DNA of 64,000 bases, taken from positions 3,410,001 through 3,474,000 of the forward strand of contig NW_020621936.1 in the NCBI RefSeq assembly GCF_003573695.1, in the 5' to 3' direction. A program made the translations under genes and the position numbers. The notes under the pieces were generated by a model. That model was not told where the DNA came from and made no database searches. It saw nothing but the letters and a program-made list of their open reading frames with translations. This stretch comes from Papaver somniferum. Lineage: Eukaryota; Streptophyta; Magnoliopsida; Ranunculales; Papaveraceae. Positions 20,962 to 33,111 of this stretch are shown in pieces (within the stretch, counting starts at the first letter, position 1; each line of letters starts with the position of its first letter).

Positions 20962-22907
20962 TGATGAGTGCCAAATATTGTATATATTTATCCCTTTTTG
21001 TTGACATTTAACTCATCTTTTGCGCAGTAATTCTACATTTTATCCCATATTCTGTATTTTCATTGTTTTCAAGAATAAATATTTTTCTTACTTAATTTTG
21101 CATTTTTAGGTAATAAATAAAGTTTGGATGAATTGCGGAGCGAAAAGAGAAGAAAAGTAGTGAAAAGACGGGAGGAATTACACAAGGAAGCCGCGAAGAA
21201 TGTCGTGCACAAGACCAAAAGGCTAGAAGTGGGCTTGAAGAGGAAGAATTGTTCTTAAAGAAGACATGGGCCTGGCATACCCAAGGCCCAAAACCCTCAC
21301 CCAAACCCATTTTCTATATCCAAGCCCGTCTCGGATTTCAGCCGTCAGATCGAAGCATTTCAGCATCCTACGGTCGCTCCTATGCCTGTGCATCAAATCC
21401 CGATGATTCCGCTAAACACTACAACACCTAACCTAATCTCGCACCGAAGACTTCGTTGTATTTTACATCCTACGGTCGTTACAAGCTGCTTCTTTCTTAG
21501 CCGTCCGATCCACCTACCATCTCCATATCCAGCGGCTTCAGCTCGTGGTACACACATCTTGATACACCCGCCTAACACACTAATACTCGAACCCTATGAC
21601 CTAGCCAAACAGCTCCCCACCCTAACCCATATCGACCTCCACCTTCGTCTTCCTCTCCCCCTCTCTGCAACAGAACCACCATACCCTGCCGTACCACCAC
21701 CTATTCCACTTCCACAACCACCACTACCTACACCAACTACCACCAACTCCACCATCTCCATCATTACCCGACACGACCCATCCCCCTAATTCGAAGCGCT
21801 TTAACCTCTCTCACCAACTGACCTAGGTGAGGGTTGATAAAACACCTCAAATTAGGAAGCAATTGTAGCGATTGGGAGCAGGAGAAGAACCGAGAGAGGC
21901 AGAGAAGACATGGGGCGACGTCAATTCAAAGTTTTGGTGAGTAAATTTTGGAGATTGAAAACCCTAATTTCAATTCTAGGGTTTCGGAAAAATTGGGTAT
22001 TTGGTGATATAAATAGGGGGTGATGTAGAGGGGTAGAGGGGGATGATCTCTGGACTAGCCAGAAAAACATTTTGTTCTGTTTTATTTCACAATTTCAATT
22101 TCAGTTATTGCATGACAGTTAATAGTGAATGTTATATGATGTTTTGATTTTTATCTTCAATGTTGAGAATGTTGTTTCAATTAGCATATGTGATGAATGT
22201 TGATGCTGTTAACATGTTTTTCATGAACTAAGTTACTGCAGCTAAGGCTCAGATGAAGCCTTAGTGCATTGTTGGATGATGAATTGCTAGGTTAGAGCCT
22301 TAATGCTTGTTTTTCTTGAGCAATGGGAGAGATTAGTGCTCATCTGTGTGCTTGTGATTGATTGTACTGTCAAAAGACAGTCAATGCTAGGAGCACATTA
22401 GTTGAGCAAGCTGATTTTCTTTCCATTCCAATTATATGCTTAGGGTCTTAATTTCAACCTAGAACTACATTGTTTGGCTAGGACACCAAGGTGGATTCTA
22501 AGCCATTAGCTTAGCCACAATTCCTTTCTTCAGTCACTTACAATTCCAGCTCTGCTTTTATTCACTGCTTAGTTACTTTCCTTTACTGTTTTGCTTAGTT
22601 CTTGCATTTTGAAGCTGTGTGCACTGAAGTCAGTGCACAATCTCACCCCTGCCCTTGGCTCACAGCCTTGGTTCCTTGCTGTTTTGCCATCTTGTGTTAA
22701 CTGCTTTGTTGTGTTAACTGTTTTAGTTCTTTGCATCTGCCACATTACCTTGCTTTGCTCACTGCCATAGTGCTTTGCACCCATTGATAGCTTAGGAAAA
22801 TTTCTTTTAAGCACTCCTACTCCCTGTGGACTGATCCCTTTCTTATCCCTATATTATAAAGCTTGACCTTGTATACTTGCAAGTTTTGTGTGTTTTCCAT
22901 TTCCACA
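20962..22907 (+). repeat. 5' LTR of Athila-type element
   Basis: It starts TGATGAGTGCCAAATATTG and ends CATTTCCACA. U3/R has a C-rich stretch (21540-21780). A TATA-like 'GTGATATAAATAGGGG' lies near 22004. Apparent ORFs inside (e.g. 21382-21789) occur in both LTRs with different lengths and are not genes. Confidence 0.85.
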
Positions 22908-22916
22908 CCAAGTTTT

Positions 22917-22934
22917 TGGCGTCGCTGCCGGGGA
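22917..22934 (+). promoter_or_regulatory. Primer binding site, Asp-tRNA type
   Basis: TGGCGTCGCTGCCGGGGA, nine bases after the LTR. It differs at two positions from the sequence complementary to plant Asp-tRNA (TGGCGCCGTTGCCGGGGA) used by Athila elements. Copied again at 32669-32686. Confidence 0.8.
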
Positions 22935-23842
22935 GTGGTGATGTGTGTTGAATTTCTTTTCCTTTGCTGTCTTTCATCTACTACTGCATACTCTGCTGAA
23001 AATTGCATATTACCTTGCTGTGCTTGAAGCTGTCTCCTGATATCATTGCACTCTTGTTCACTTGCAGGTGCCACTGAGTTGCTGCTGCTGTTGCTGCTGC
23101 TGCTGTTGCTGCTGCTGGTAAGCCAAAGCCTGCTGCTGCCAAGCCTGCTGCCAAGCCAAAGCAACTGGGCTGCTACCTGCTGCTGCTGGGCTCTGCCTTC
23201 TACTGGTGGGCTTGTACTTCTCTGAACTGGGCTTCACCAACTTCAACTGAACTGGGCTTCACCAACTTCAACTGAACTGGGCTTGCCAAGTGTTACTGGG
23301 CTCGTCCAACTGAGGTGGGCTTCGTTGCTGTTGCTTCTGCTGGGCTGCTAAACCCAACTGCTGATTGCTGGGCTTGAGCGTGAGCTGCTAAGGACGATCC
23401 TAAAGCCCAACTGGGTTGTGCAACTAAAGGGAACAAAAGCCTAACTGGGCTTCCCTCCTTAACCAAGTAAGCCTAAACCATGAGTAACCCACTTGGGCCC
23501 CATTAAATATTCAATTTGGGTATGTAATAATTAATTTATTTTTAATTTGGGCTTGTAATAATTATTTTTATTTTTATTTTTATTTTCTTTTTCTTTTATT
23601 TTCTTTTATTTTTCTTTTATGGGCTTGTAATCATTATTATTGTTTTTATTTTCTTTTATGAGTTGTGCTAATTTATGCTAGGTTTAGTTCAAAAATTTTC
23701 CAAAGCCCAACTTTAAACCAAAAACCAAAATCCCTTGTTAGTCCAACACCCATTCAAAACCAAATCTTCATAACCCTTGTGGGCCAAATTGTTTCCGATT
23801 GCTCTGTCTGACCAACATGTTAGTTAAGGTACCTACTAGGAC
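22935..23842 (+). other. Athila leader with CTG/TTG and 'ACTGGGCT' repeats
   Basis: Non-coding leader. A (CTG)n-like run lies at 23078-23118. A 'GAACTGGGCTTCACCAACTT' unit is repeated near 23224-23275. A T-rich segment follows (23520-23660) with repeated 'GGGCTTGTAAT'. No reliable frame precedes the gag start at 23843. Confidence 0.6.
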
Positions 23843-25402
23843 ATGATTGTGACCTACAGAGACCAAACAAACAGACTTGTTAGAATTAACCCAGACGAAC
23901 CTATCGAAATTCTAAGTTCTGAGGGAGACAGTCCAGATCAACCAGAAACAATGGGAGAACCCCGTACCCTCAAGGATTATATGTACCCAACTAGAGCCAG
24001 TCAACCTTCTTGTATTGTGCTACCCGAGGCTAATGGCCATTATGAGCTGAAATCAAGCACAATACAGATGCTTCCTATTTTTAGAGGTGTTGAGAATGAA
24101 AACCCGTACCACCACGTGAGAGAATTCGAGGAAATTTGTGGAACTCTGCGTTTCACTCAAATGTCCGACGAAACCCTAAAGTTAAGGCTTTTCCTTTCTC
24201 CCTGAAAGATAAGGCAAAGGCCTGGCTTTATGCTTTACAGCCTCAATCCATCATGACATGGGATGACCTCATAAAGGAGTTTTTCAAAAAGTTTTTCCCG
24301 AACACAAGACTGCGACAATTCGTCAAAGTCTGAATAGCTTTGTGCAATTAGAAGGGAGACCTTAGCTAGATACTGGAGAGATTCAATGAATTATTGCTCC
24401 AATGTCCCCCATGGTTTTGAAAAATGGAGACTTGTGCAAATTTTGTATGAAGGTCTAGATGTGTCCACCCGAACAACGGTTGAGTCGATGTGTAATGGTC
24501 TATTCGTAGACAAAACTGCTGATGCGTCTTGGGACTTCTTGATTGAAGTAGCTGAAAAGACGCAACAGTGGGAATCCATCCGTGAACCCAGAAAGACTAC
24601 ATCCGAAGCGAAGGCTTTTAGGATTGAAGCAGATTTCGAGGGAAGAGCAAACATGGCATCAATAGTTAGGAGATTAGAAGAGTTAGAACTACATAAAAAT
24701 TCAAAACCTTCCACCACTACTCTCCGAGAACATGTCGCTTCGGCTGTATGTGCCGCTTGTAACGATCCCAACCATCAATTCCAAAATTGTCCCGATTTGC
24801 TTGCAGTCCAGGAATCTAGGCTTGAACAGGCACATGCCATGTTTCAAAAACCAGAACATAACCCTATTCACAGACCTACAATCCAGGATGGAGAAACCAC
24901 CCTAACTTTTCATGGTCAAAGGACCCACTCAGGGAGGACCATCTCAACCCAATCAGAGCTATCAAAACAATCAGGGATATCAGAACAATCAAGGTTATCA
25001 ACACCCGAGAAACCCTCAACAACAATCAAACTCTCAACAACAATCATATCCTCAACACAATACCGACAAGAGATTATCCACCCTAGAGGAAATGTTCCAG
25101 AGTTTGATGCAAAGTCAGAAAAATCTAGATCAAAAGATGGATCAAATGTGTGAGAGAGAAAAGGGTAAACTTCCGAGCCAACCCCAACAAAATCCAAAGA
25201 GGATATTTCAAACAGGCACAACATCCTGCACTGAAACCTCACCCGATCAAGTCCATGCCATTACCACCCTCCGAAGTGGTAAAGTCATCGAGAACAACGT
25301 GGGCGAACCTAATGAATCTGATACAAATTCCACGCTGTCTCCACAACCCCAGAAAACCAAAGAACTGAGCAAGTTGGAAAATCTGACAATTCTACTGCTG
25401 TG
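23843..25402 (+). pseudogene. Athila gag, several frameshifts
   Basis: The N-terminal part (23843-24205) ends in '..LRFTQMSDETLKLRLF'. The frame then shifts to 'FSLKDKAKAWLYALQPQSI' and 'FFKKFFPNTR' (24136-24333), which is the retrotransposon gag core. After another shift the C-terminal half (24386 on) has a zinc-knuckle-like CAACNDPNHQFQNC near 24755 and then, in a further frame, a Gln/Asn-rich tail (YQNNQGYQ repeats, 24960-25060). At least three frame changes are needed, so no full Gag can be made. Confidence 0.8.
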
Positions 25403-25484
25403 AATGTCCCTTTGCCAACTCATTCTCCTGTTGCCCCATTTCCTCAAAGATTGATCTATCAACAGAAAAGTACCCATTAATGAG

Positions 25485-26285
25485 ATGTTAGATCTGTTCA
25501 AGAGAGTCAACATCAACATTCCTTTTCTTGAAGCAATCAAGCAAATCCCTGCTTATGCCAAATTCCTCAAAGACTTGTGTACTCAAAAGCGCAAGCTCAA
25601 TGTGCACAAACGTGCTTTCTTAGCTGAGCAGGTGAGTTCCATCATTCTGAACAAAACTCCACCCAAGTTTAGGGATCCAGGATGTCCAACAATTTCTTGC
25701 ACTATAGGAGAACACACGGTCAATAAAGCGTTATTAGACCTAGGTGCAAGTGTTAACCTACTGCCATATTCTGTTTATGAGCAGTTAGGTCTTGGGGAGT
25801 TGAAACCAACATCTATCACTCTACAACTGGCAGACCGATCTGTCAAGATTCCTCGTGGAGTGGTCGAAGACGTTTTGATCAAGGTTGACAAATTCTATTT
25901 TCCCGTAGACTTCATTGTCTTAGACACTCAACCTGTACAAAACCCAGACTGTCACATTCCTGTCATCTTAGGACGTCCTTTCTTGGCTACGTCCAACGCG
26001 ATCATTAATTGTCGTAATGGAGTGTTGAAACTGTCTTTTGGTAACATGACGGTAGAATTGAATGTGTTCGATATTAGTCAACAACCTGTGAATCTTGATG
26101 ATGATGATGTGCATGAAGTTAATATGATTGAAGGATTAATGCAAGATTCGTTGACTAACATTCTATCCGTCGACCCCTTTCAAGCATGTATGGAGAACTT
26201 TAACCCAGATTCCTATGATGATGCATACTGTAGTGACGTCCTATCTCTGCTCGCTCGAATCTGTACCTCAAATGGACATCACTGA
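25485..26285 (+). pseudogene. Athila aspartic protease region
   Basis: This is a retropepsin fold with the active-site triad written DLGAS ('ALLDLGASVNLLPYSVYEQL'), as is normal for Athila, and the second conserved strand 'HIPVILGRPFLATSNAIIN'. It would cut the polyprotein. The frame ends at 26285 and the linker to reverse transcriptase continues in another frame (26215-26610), so it is separated from pol by frameshifts. Confidence 0.8.
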
Positions 26286-26712
26286 AAGGAAATATGAAGT
26301 GGAACCACCCTTACTCTCTGATTCCAAGCTCATTCCATCCATTGTTGAGCCACCCAAGCTTGAATTGAAAACATTGCCTAGTACGTTGAAGTACGCATTC
26401 CTAGGTTCTTCTGATACTTTACCCGTCATTATTTCATCATGTTTAGACACGGAACAGGAAAGTAAGCTTTTAGAAGTACTTAAGGAACACAAAGAGGCCT
26501 TAGGATGGACCATCTCAGATCTCAAAGGAATTAGTCCCACCATTTGCATGCACCACATTAACCTTGAAGAGAATGCCAAACCACTCGAGGGAAATGCAAA
26601 GGAGACTTAATCCTAACATGAGAGATGTAGTCAAAGGAGAGATCCTGAAACTACTTGATGCGGGTATCATATACCCATACCTGATAGCAAATGGGTTAGT
26701 CCCATTCAAGTT

Positions 26713-28113
26713 GTGCCTAAGAAGTCAGGCATTACTGTAGTTCAGAACGACAAGAATGAATTAGTCCCTACTCGTACAACCACAGGATGGCGAGTATGCA
26801 TCGACTACAGGAAGTTGAACACAGTAACAAGGAAAGATCACTTCCCGCTCCCTTTCATTGACCAAATGCTAGAACGTGTGTCTGGACACAGTCACTACTG
26901 TTTTCTAGATGGCTTTTCCGGTTATAACCAAATTCACATTGCTCCAGAAGATCAGGAAAAAACTACATTCACGTGTCCATTTGGGACGTTTGCTTATAGA
27001 CGTATGCCCTTCGGGTTGTGTAATGCACCTGCTACTTTTCAGCGTTGCATGATGAGCATTTTTTCTGACATGATAGATAGTTTTCTCGAGATCTTTATGG
27101 ATGATTTCTCTGTTTTTGGTTCCTCGTTTGACGAATGTTTGAAGCATCTTGCCCTCGTGATATCCAGATGTAAAGAAAAGAACCTTGTTCTAAATTGGGA
27201 AAAATGCCATTTTATGGTGAATTCAGGAATAGTTCTAGGACACATCATCTCAGAAAAAGGAATTGAAGTGGATAAAGCTAAAGTTGACCTCATTCAACAT
27301 CTACCACAACCTCGCTCTGTGAAGGAGATCAGATCATTTCTAGGTCATGCTGGTTTTTACCGGCGATTCATCAAAGATTTCAGCAAAATCTCCAGACCTC
27401 TGTGCAGTCTTCTCTCCAAAGATGTTGCCTTCAATTTCGATGCTGCTTGTGTGAAGGCATGGGAGGAATTAAAAACCCTTCTCACCACCGCTCCTATAGT
27501 CCGACCACCCGATTGGAAGCTTCCGTTCGAACTTATGTGTGATGCCTCTGATTATGCTGTTGGTGCTGTTTTAGGACAGCGAGTTGATAGACTACCATAT
27601 GTGATATACTATGCTAGCAAAACCCTTAATGATGCCCAACTCAATTATTCAACTACCGAGAAGGAATTGCTTGCCGTCGTTTTCGCATTAGACAAGTTTA
27701 GATCTTATCTGATAGGGTCTAAGATCATCATATACACAGACCATGCGGCTTTGAAGTATCTTCTTTCCAAGAAGGATGCTAAAGCTCGCCTTATTCGATG
27801 GATACTCTTATTACAGGAATTCGATCTCGAAATCCGTGATAAGAAAGGTTGTGAGAATGTGGTTGCTGATCATTTGTCTAGATTAACTTTAGAGTCTATT
27901 GATGAATTTGAGCTGATTAGAGAATCATTCCCAGATGAACAGCTGATGTCTATCTCAGACCTTCCTTGGTTTGCTGATATTGTTAACTACCTCGCTACAG
28001 GTAGGATGCCCTCACGTTGGTCGAGACAAGACCGCTCTAAATTCTGGCTGAAGTTAAACATTTCCTTTGGGATGACCCATATTTGTTTAAGTACTGCCCG
28101 ACCAAATCATTAG
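26713..28113 (+). pseudogene. Athila reverse transcriptase and RNase H
   Basis: Open for 466 residues. Reverse transcriptase motifs in order: '[11 protein letters not shown]', '[14 protein letters not shown]', '[10 protein letters not shown]', '[14 protein letters not shown]', catalytic 'FMDD' near residue 130, '[19 protein letters not shown]', '[18 protein letters not shown]'. RNase H follows ('[15 protein letters not shown]', '[18 protein letters not shown]', '[11 protein letters not shown]', '[10 protein letters not shown]'). This domain order and the wording are Athila-lineage. The frame is open across both catalytic domains, but it is cut off from the upstream gag-protease and the downstream integrase by frame changes. 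Confidence 0.9.
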
Positions 28114-29329
28114 GAATGTGTCCCCAACACTGAACAGAAAGATGTGATATCTTTCTGTCATGACCAAGCATGTGGAGGCCATTTCAGTGCCAAGAAAACC
28201 GCTGCAAAGATCTTGCAGTGTGGATTCTATTGGCCATCATTGTTCAGATGATTATATTGTTGCTTGTGAACGCTGTCAAAAGCTAGGAAGCATTTCGAGG
28301 AGAAACATGATGCCATTGAACCCCATTTTGATTGTGGAGATTTTTGATGTTTGGGGGATAGACTTCATGGGTCCATTTCCCATGTCTGACAGCAAGTTGT
28401 ACATCCTAGTCGCAGTTGATTACGTTTCTAAGTGGGTAGAAGCCATAGCAACCAGAACAAATGACCACAAGGTGGTACTTTCATTTTAAAGGAAAACATA
28501 TTTCACGTTTTGGTACCCCTAGAGCTATCATCAGTGACGGGGTTCACATTTCTGCAAGTACTTTGAGTCTTTAGTACGCAAGTATGGAATAACTCACAAG
28601 GTTGCTACTCCGTACCACCCTCAGACCAGTGGACAAGTGGAAGTTTAATAGGGAAATTAAGCACATTCTAGAAAGACGGTTAACCCGTCTAGGAAAGATT
28701 GGTCATAAGATTGAATGATGCTTTGTGGGCCTATAGAACAGCTTATAAGACACCAATTGGCATGTCCCCCTATCGTTTGTATGGAAAGCCGTGCCATCTA
28801 CCTGTGGAATTAGAACATCGAGCTTGGGCAATCAAGAACTGAACTTTTCTCTGGACGAAGCTGGAATTCAACGGAAACTTCAACTCAACGAGTTGGAAGA
28901 ATTGAGAAATGAGGCTTATGACAGTGCCAGTTATATAAGCAGATGAAGATGTTTCATGACAAGCGTATTCTACGCAAATCCTTCACTCCTGGTCAGAAAG
29001 TCTTGCTGTATGACTCCCGATTACATCTTTTTCCAGGAAAACTGCGTTCCAGATGGAAGGGTCCGTACCTAGTACGCACAGTTTTTCCTCATGGAGCTGT
29101 AGAGCTGGAGGATGTTTCCCAACAAGAACGTTTTCAAAGTCAACGGGCAGAGATTAAAGCCATTCCCCATTTCCACCCGACATTGAAACAACCAACCTGG
29201 AGGACCCGTCTATGTGGACTAAACTGGTCCACTCTTTCCCTAAATAACCAAAAAGTTTTCCAAATTCTCCTACAAAACCAAATTTTTCCCAAAAAGTCCA
29301 ATCCCATTAAAAACCAAATTTTCTTGTAG
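28114..29329 (+). pseudogene. Athila integrase remnants
   Basis: These are pieces in different frames. A zinc-binding/catalytic core part (28160-28489) shows 'CERCQKLG' and the first catalytic Asp in '[12 protein letters not shown]'. An interrupted stretch follows to 28940, which contains '[12 protein letters not shown]'-like coding with single-base shifts. The C-terminal part (28943-29329) has 'KLRSRWKGPYLVRTVFPHGAVEL'-type sequence. Not able to encode a working integrase. Confidence 0.8.
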
Positions 29330-30032
29330 ATAATGTGTTAGTTAAATTTCCTTTGTATATATTTTGCTCATCCATTGTGACTCCTAATATGATGGATTTT
29401 TGCCTTGAATAACGGAGTTTTAATCGAGCTTTCGCCGTACAATCGGGTATTCTCTCTCCTTTTACTCTACTCAGCATGTTCCTCTTCATATATTGTTTTA
29501 TAATTCTTTCCATATTTTGAAACATTGAGGACAATGTTTAGTTTAGGTTTGGGGGTATAGAGTAGATACCACGATAATATGCTAATTGAAAACAACTCCT
29601 TCTCTTTTGAAAAAATCGAAAAAATTCAAAAAAATTAAAAAAATTAAAAATCATAAAAATGGAGCTCATTTACCTTGAAATGTTGACTCTTGTGCAAATA
29701 TGTAATTATTAGGAGTCTTAGTCTAGATATTTAGGCACCCTGATTCTAGCACAATTCACATAGTGATAAGAAATTTGCACGCGCACGATCTACCAATACA
29801 TGTATGGCCTCGATCTTCAAGGTGTTTGATAGGAAGTCACGATTGCCAATCACTTTAGAATACTGAACGAAACTTGACTAGCTTGTTCTTTGGTTGGTTG
29901 GGATAGAAGGTGGAGGTTACATTAAGAAAGACAACCATCGAATTTAACTGGGTGCATCAAAAAGGGCTACCTCTTGCAAAGTGTCATGTAATCTTTTGTT
30001 TCCTTTTGTATATGTATCAAAAGTGTTTCCTT

Positions 30033-30073
<41 letters not shown>

Positions 30074-30718
30074 TATAAAAAAAAAAAAAAAAAAATACAA
30101 AAAATCAAGTATTATCAATTCCATCTCTCTTGTTCCAAAAATAAAAGAGAGTCAATGTAAATAAGAGTCATGTAAATAGTCATTTTGTTGTTTCATTGTA
30201 ATAAGCAAGGAGGGTGTATGCCATTGATGTACAACGCGAGTAATTGTGAAATACCTCCAACTCATTCACAATTCTCGTAAAGTCCGGACAGCTAGCTAGA
30301 TTTCGACCTTGGTTCTTAGCCTGAGAAACTATCTCTTGGTGATTAGTAGTCATAACTTCAGATCTTTCTTTACACATGTGTAGATACACTTTACACTCTT
30401 ATCACATGTCTTTTTTTTATCAGTGCTAGGATTGTGCCTTGATAGCTAGATTGACATCTCCATTTTGCTGTGAGCTTAAACTGACTTGCACATGTCACAT
30501 TTGATGGAATCTGAGCTTATATTTTGACCTAGAACTTTGTAGGTACGTTCTAAGCAAACCTTCACGAGACTTCAACTCGTCCACTAGGGACACTTAGTGG
30601 TTTAAAAGGCTTAGTGCATACGCTAAATGCATTCGAGAGACCAGCGACAGTGGTATAGGTAGGATTTCCTTAGTTTTGTTTTACTTGAGGACAAGTAAAA
30701 TTCAGGTTTGGGGGTATT
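29330..30718 (+). other. Athila 3' non-coding region with two polypurine tracts
   Basis: No env-like ORF is present. 'GTTTAGGTTTGGGGGTATAG' near 29539 and 'TTCAGGTTTGGGGGTATT' just before the 3' LTR (30701-30718) are near-identical purine tracts, the second being the functional position. A-rich runs lie at 30033-30093 (two blocks of A split by TGT). Confidence 0.6.
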
Positions 30719-32659
30719 TGATGAGTGCCAAATATTGTATATTTTATCCCTTTTTGTTGGCATTTAACTCATCTTTTGCGCATAATTCTACATTTTATCC
30801 CATATTCTGTATTTTCATTGTTTTCAAGAATAAATATTTTTCTTACTTAATTTTGCATTTTTAGGTAATAAATAAAGTTTGGATGAATTGCGGAGCGAAA
30901 AAGAGAAGAAAAGTAGTGAAAAGACGGGAGGAATTACACAAGGAAGCCGCGAAAATGTCGTGCACAAGACCAAAAGGCTAGAAGTGGGCTTGAAGAGGAA
31001 GAATTGTTCTTAAAGAAGACATGGGCTGGCATACCCAAGGCCCAAAACCCTCACCCAAACCCATTTTCTATATCCAAGCCCGTCTCGGATTTCAGCCGTC
31101 AGATCGAAGCATTTCAGCATCCTACGGTCGCTCCTATGCCTGTGCATCAAATCCCGATGATTCCGCTAAACACTACAACACCTAACCTAATCTCGCACCG
31201 TAGACTTCGTTGTATTTTACATCCTACGGTCGCTACAAGCTGCTTCTTTCTTAGCCGTCCGATCCACCTACCATCTCCATATCCAGCGGCTTCAGCTCGT
31301 GGTACACACATCTTGATACACCCGCCTAACACACTAATACTCGAACCCTATGACCTAGCCAAACAGCTCCCTACCCTAACCCATATCGACCTCCACCTTC
31401 GTCTTCCTCTCCCCCCCTCTGCAACAGAACCACCATACCCTGCCGTACCACCACCTATTCCACTTCCACAACCACCACTACCTACACACTACCACCAACT
31501 CCACCATCTCCATCATTACCCGACACGACCCATCCCCCTAATTCGAAGCGCTTTAACCTCTCTCACCAACTGACCTAGGTGAGGGTTGATAAAACACCTC
31601 AAATTAGGGAGCAATTGTAGCGATTGGGAGCAGGAGAAGAACCGAGAGAGGCAGAGAAGACATGGGGCGACGTCAATTCAAAGTTTTGGTGAGTAAATTT
31701 CGGAGATTGAAAACCCTAATTTCAATTCTAGGGTTTCGGAAAAATTGGGTATTTGGTGATATAAATAGGGGGTGATGTAGAGGGGTAGAGGGGGATGATC
31801 TCTGGACTAGCCAGAAAAACATTTTGTTCTGTTTTATTTCACAATTTCAATTTCAGTTATTGCATGACAGTTGATAGTGAATGTTATATGATGTTTTGAT
31901 TTTTATCTTCAATGTTGAGAATGTTGTTTCAATTAGCATATGTGATGAATGTTGATGCTGTTAACATGTTTTTCATGAACTAAGTTACTGCAGCTAAGGC
32001 TCAGATGAAGCCTTAGTGCATTGTTGGATGATGAATTGCTAGGTTAGAGCCTTAATGCTTGTTTTTCTTGAGCAATGGGAGAGATTAGTGCTCATCTGTG
32101 TGCTTGTGATTGATTGTACTGTCAAAAGACAGTCAATGCTAGGAGCACATTAGTTGAGCAAGCTGATTTTCTTTCCATTCCAATTGTATGCTTAGGGTCT
32201 TAATTTCAACCTAGAACTACATTGTTTGGCTAGGACACCTATGTGGATTCTAAGCCATTAGCTTAGCCACAATTCCTTTCTTCAGTCACTTACAATTCCA
32301 GCTCTGCTTTTATTCACTGCTTAGTTACTTTCCTTTACTGTTTTGCTTAGTTCTTGCATTTTGAAGCTGTGTGCACTGAAGTCAGTGCACAATCTCACCC
32401 CTGCCCTTGGCTCACAGCCTTGGTTCCTTGCTGTTTTGCCATCTTGTGTTAACTGCTTTGTTGTGTTAACTGTTTTAGTTCTTTGCATCTGCCACATTAC
32501 CTTGCTTTGCTCACTGCCATAGTGCTTTGCACCCATTGATAGCTTAGGAAAATTTCTTTTAAGCACTCCTACTCCCTGTGGACTGATCCCTTTCTTATCC
32601 CTATATTATAAAGCTTGACCTTGTATACTTGCAAGTTTTGTGTGTTTTCCATTTCCACA
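30719..32659 (+). repeat. 3' LTR of Athila-type element
   Basis: It has the same ends and ~99% the same sequence as 20962-22907. The differences seen are scattered single-base changes and 1-2-bp indels. Confidence 0.85.
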
Positions 32660-32916
32660 CCAAGTTTTTGGCGTCGCTGCCGGGGAGTGGTGATGTGTGT
32701 TGAATTTCTTTTCCTTTGCTGTCTTTCATCTACTACTGCATACTCTGCTGAAAATTGCATATTACCTTGCTGTGCTTGAAGCTGTCTCCTGATATCATTG
32801 CACTCTTGTTCACTTGCAGGTGCCACTGAGTTGCTGCTGCTGTTGCTGCTGCTGCTGTTGCTGCTGCTGGTAAGCCAAAGCCTGCTGCTGCCAAGCCTGC
32901 TGCCAAGCCAAAGCAA
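32660..32916 (+). repeat. Second copy of Athila leader beyond the 3' LTR
   Basis: The sequence after the right LTR repeats the primer binding site and leader of 22908-23164, including the CTG/TTG run, and breaks off after 'GCCAAGCCAAAGCAA'. An element that ended at its 3' LTR would not have this. It points to a tandem LTR-internal-LTR-internal array truncated at 32916, or to recombination between two copies. Confidence 0.8.
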
Positions 32917-33111
32917 TTGCGTATGTACAATCGCTTGTTTCGATAAGACCAAAATAAAGATCAGAATTAACTTTATTTCTCTCATCATGATCTAATTATT
33001 TCGGAAAATAACTTAGAACTTTCCCTTTAGAAAAGACAAACACTAGGTTAGTTAACTAGTTTTTCTTGTCAAGGCATTCGATTAGACTTGAATAACCGAA
33101 TCCTACAATTG
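32917..33111. other. Unassigned spacer between Athila and LINE
   Basis: It contains 'AGATCAGAATTAACTTTATTTCTCT', which recurs as 'AGATCAGAATTAACTTAGTTTCTCT' at about 36258, on the other side of the LINE. The LINE therefore probably inserted into one continuous repeat-rich sequence. No gene. Confidence 0.4.

Larger units (their letters stand above)
20962..32916 (+). mobile_element. Ty3/gypsy Athila-type LTR retrotransposon
   Basis: The parts are: LTR 20962-22907, Asp-type primer binding site at 22917, long leader, gag 23843-25400, protease, reverse transcriptase and RNase H to 28113, broken integrase to 29329, long 3' non-coding region, polypurine tract, LTR 30719-32659, then 257 bp of a repeated leader. 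The two LTRs start TGATGAGTGCC and differ at only about 16-20 visible sites over 1.94 kb (~99% identical). Insertion is thus recent, or the LTRs were homogenised, even though the coding region has several frameshifts. The sequence after 32916 shows no match to the 5 bp before 20962 (TTAAG), so a clean target duplication is missing. Confidence 0.85.

Noticed and set aside
21382..21789. Open frame in the Athila LTR (and 31004-31573 in the other LTR)
   Set aside because: Both are LTR copies of the same C-rich segment. The frames differ in length because of small indels, which is not expected of a selected protein.
22817..23164. Minus-strand frames with polyQ/poly-Ser (also 32569-32988)
   Set aside because: Antisense reading of the CTG/TTG-rich Athila leader; duplicated only because the leader is duplicated.
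24391..24771. Minus-strand frames opposite gag (24391-24771, 24916-25242)
   Set aside because: Shadow frames of the gag coding strand.
29910..30164. Lys-rich 84-residue frame
   Set aside because: It comes from A-runs in the Athila 3' region.
32917..32995. Target duplication for the Athila element
   Set aside because: No copy of the TTAAG preceding 20962 is found at the right border; the border is a truncated second leader instead.
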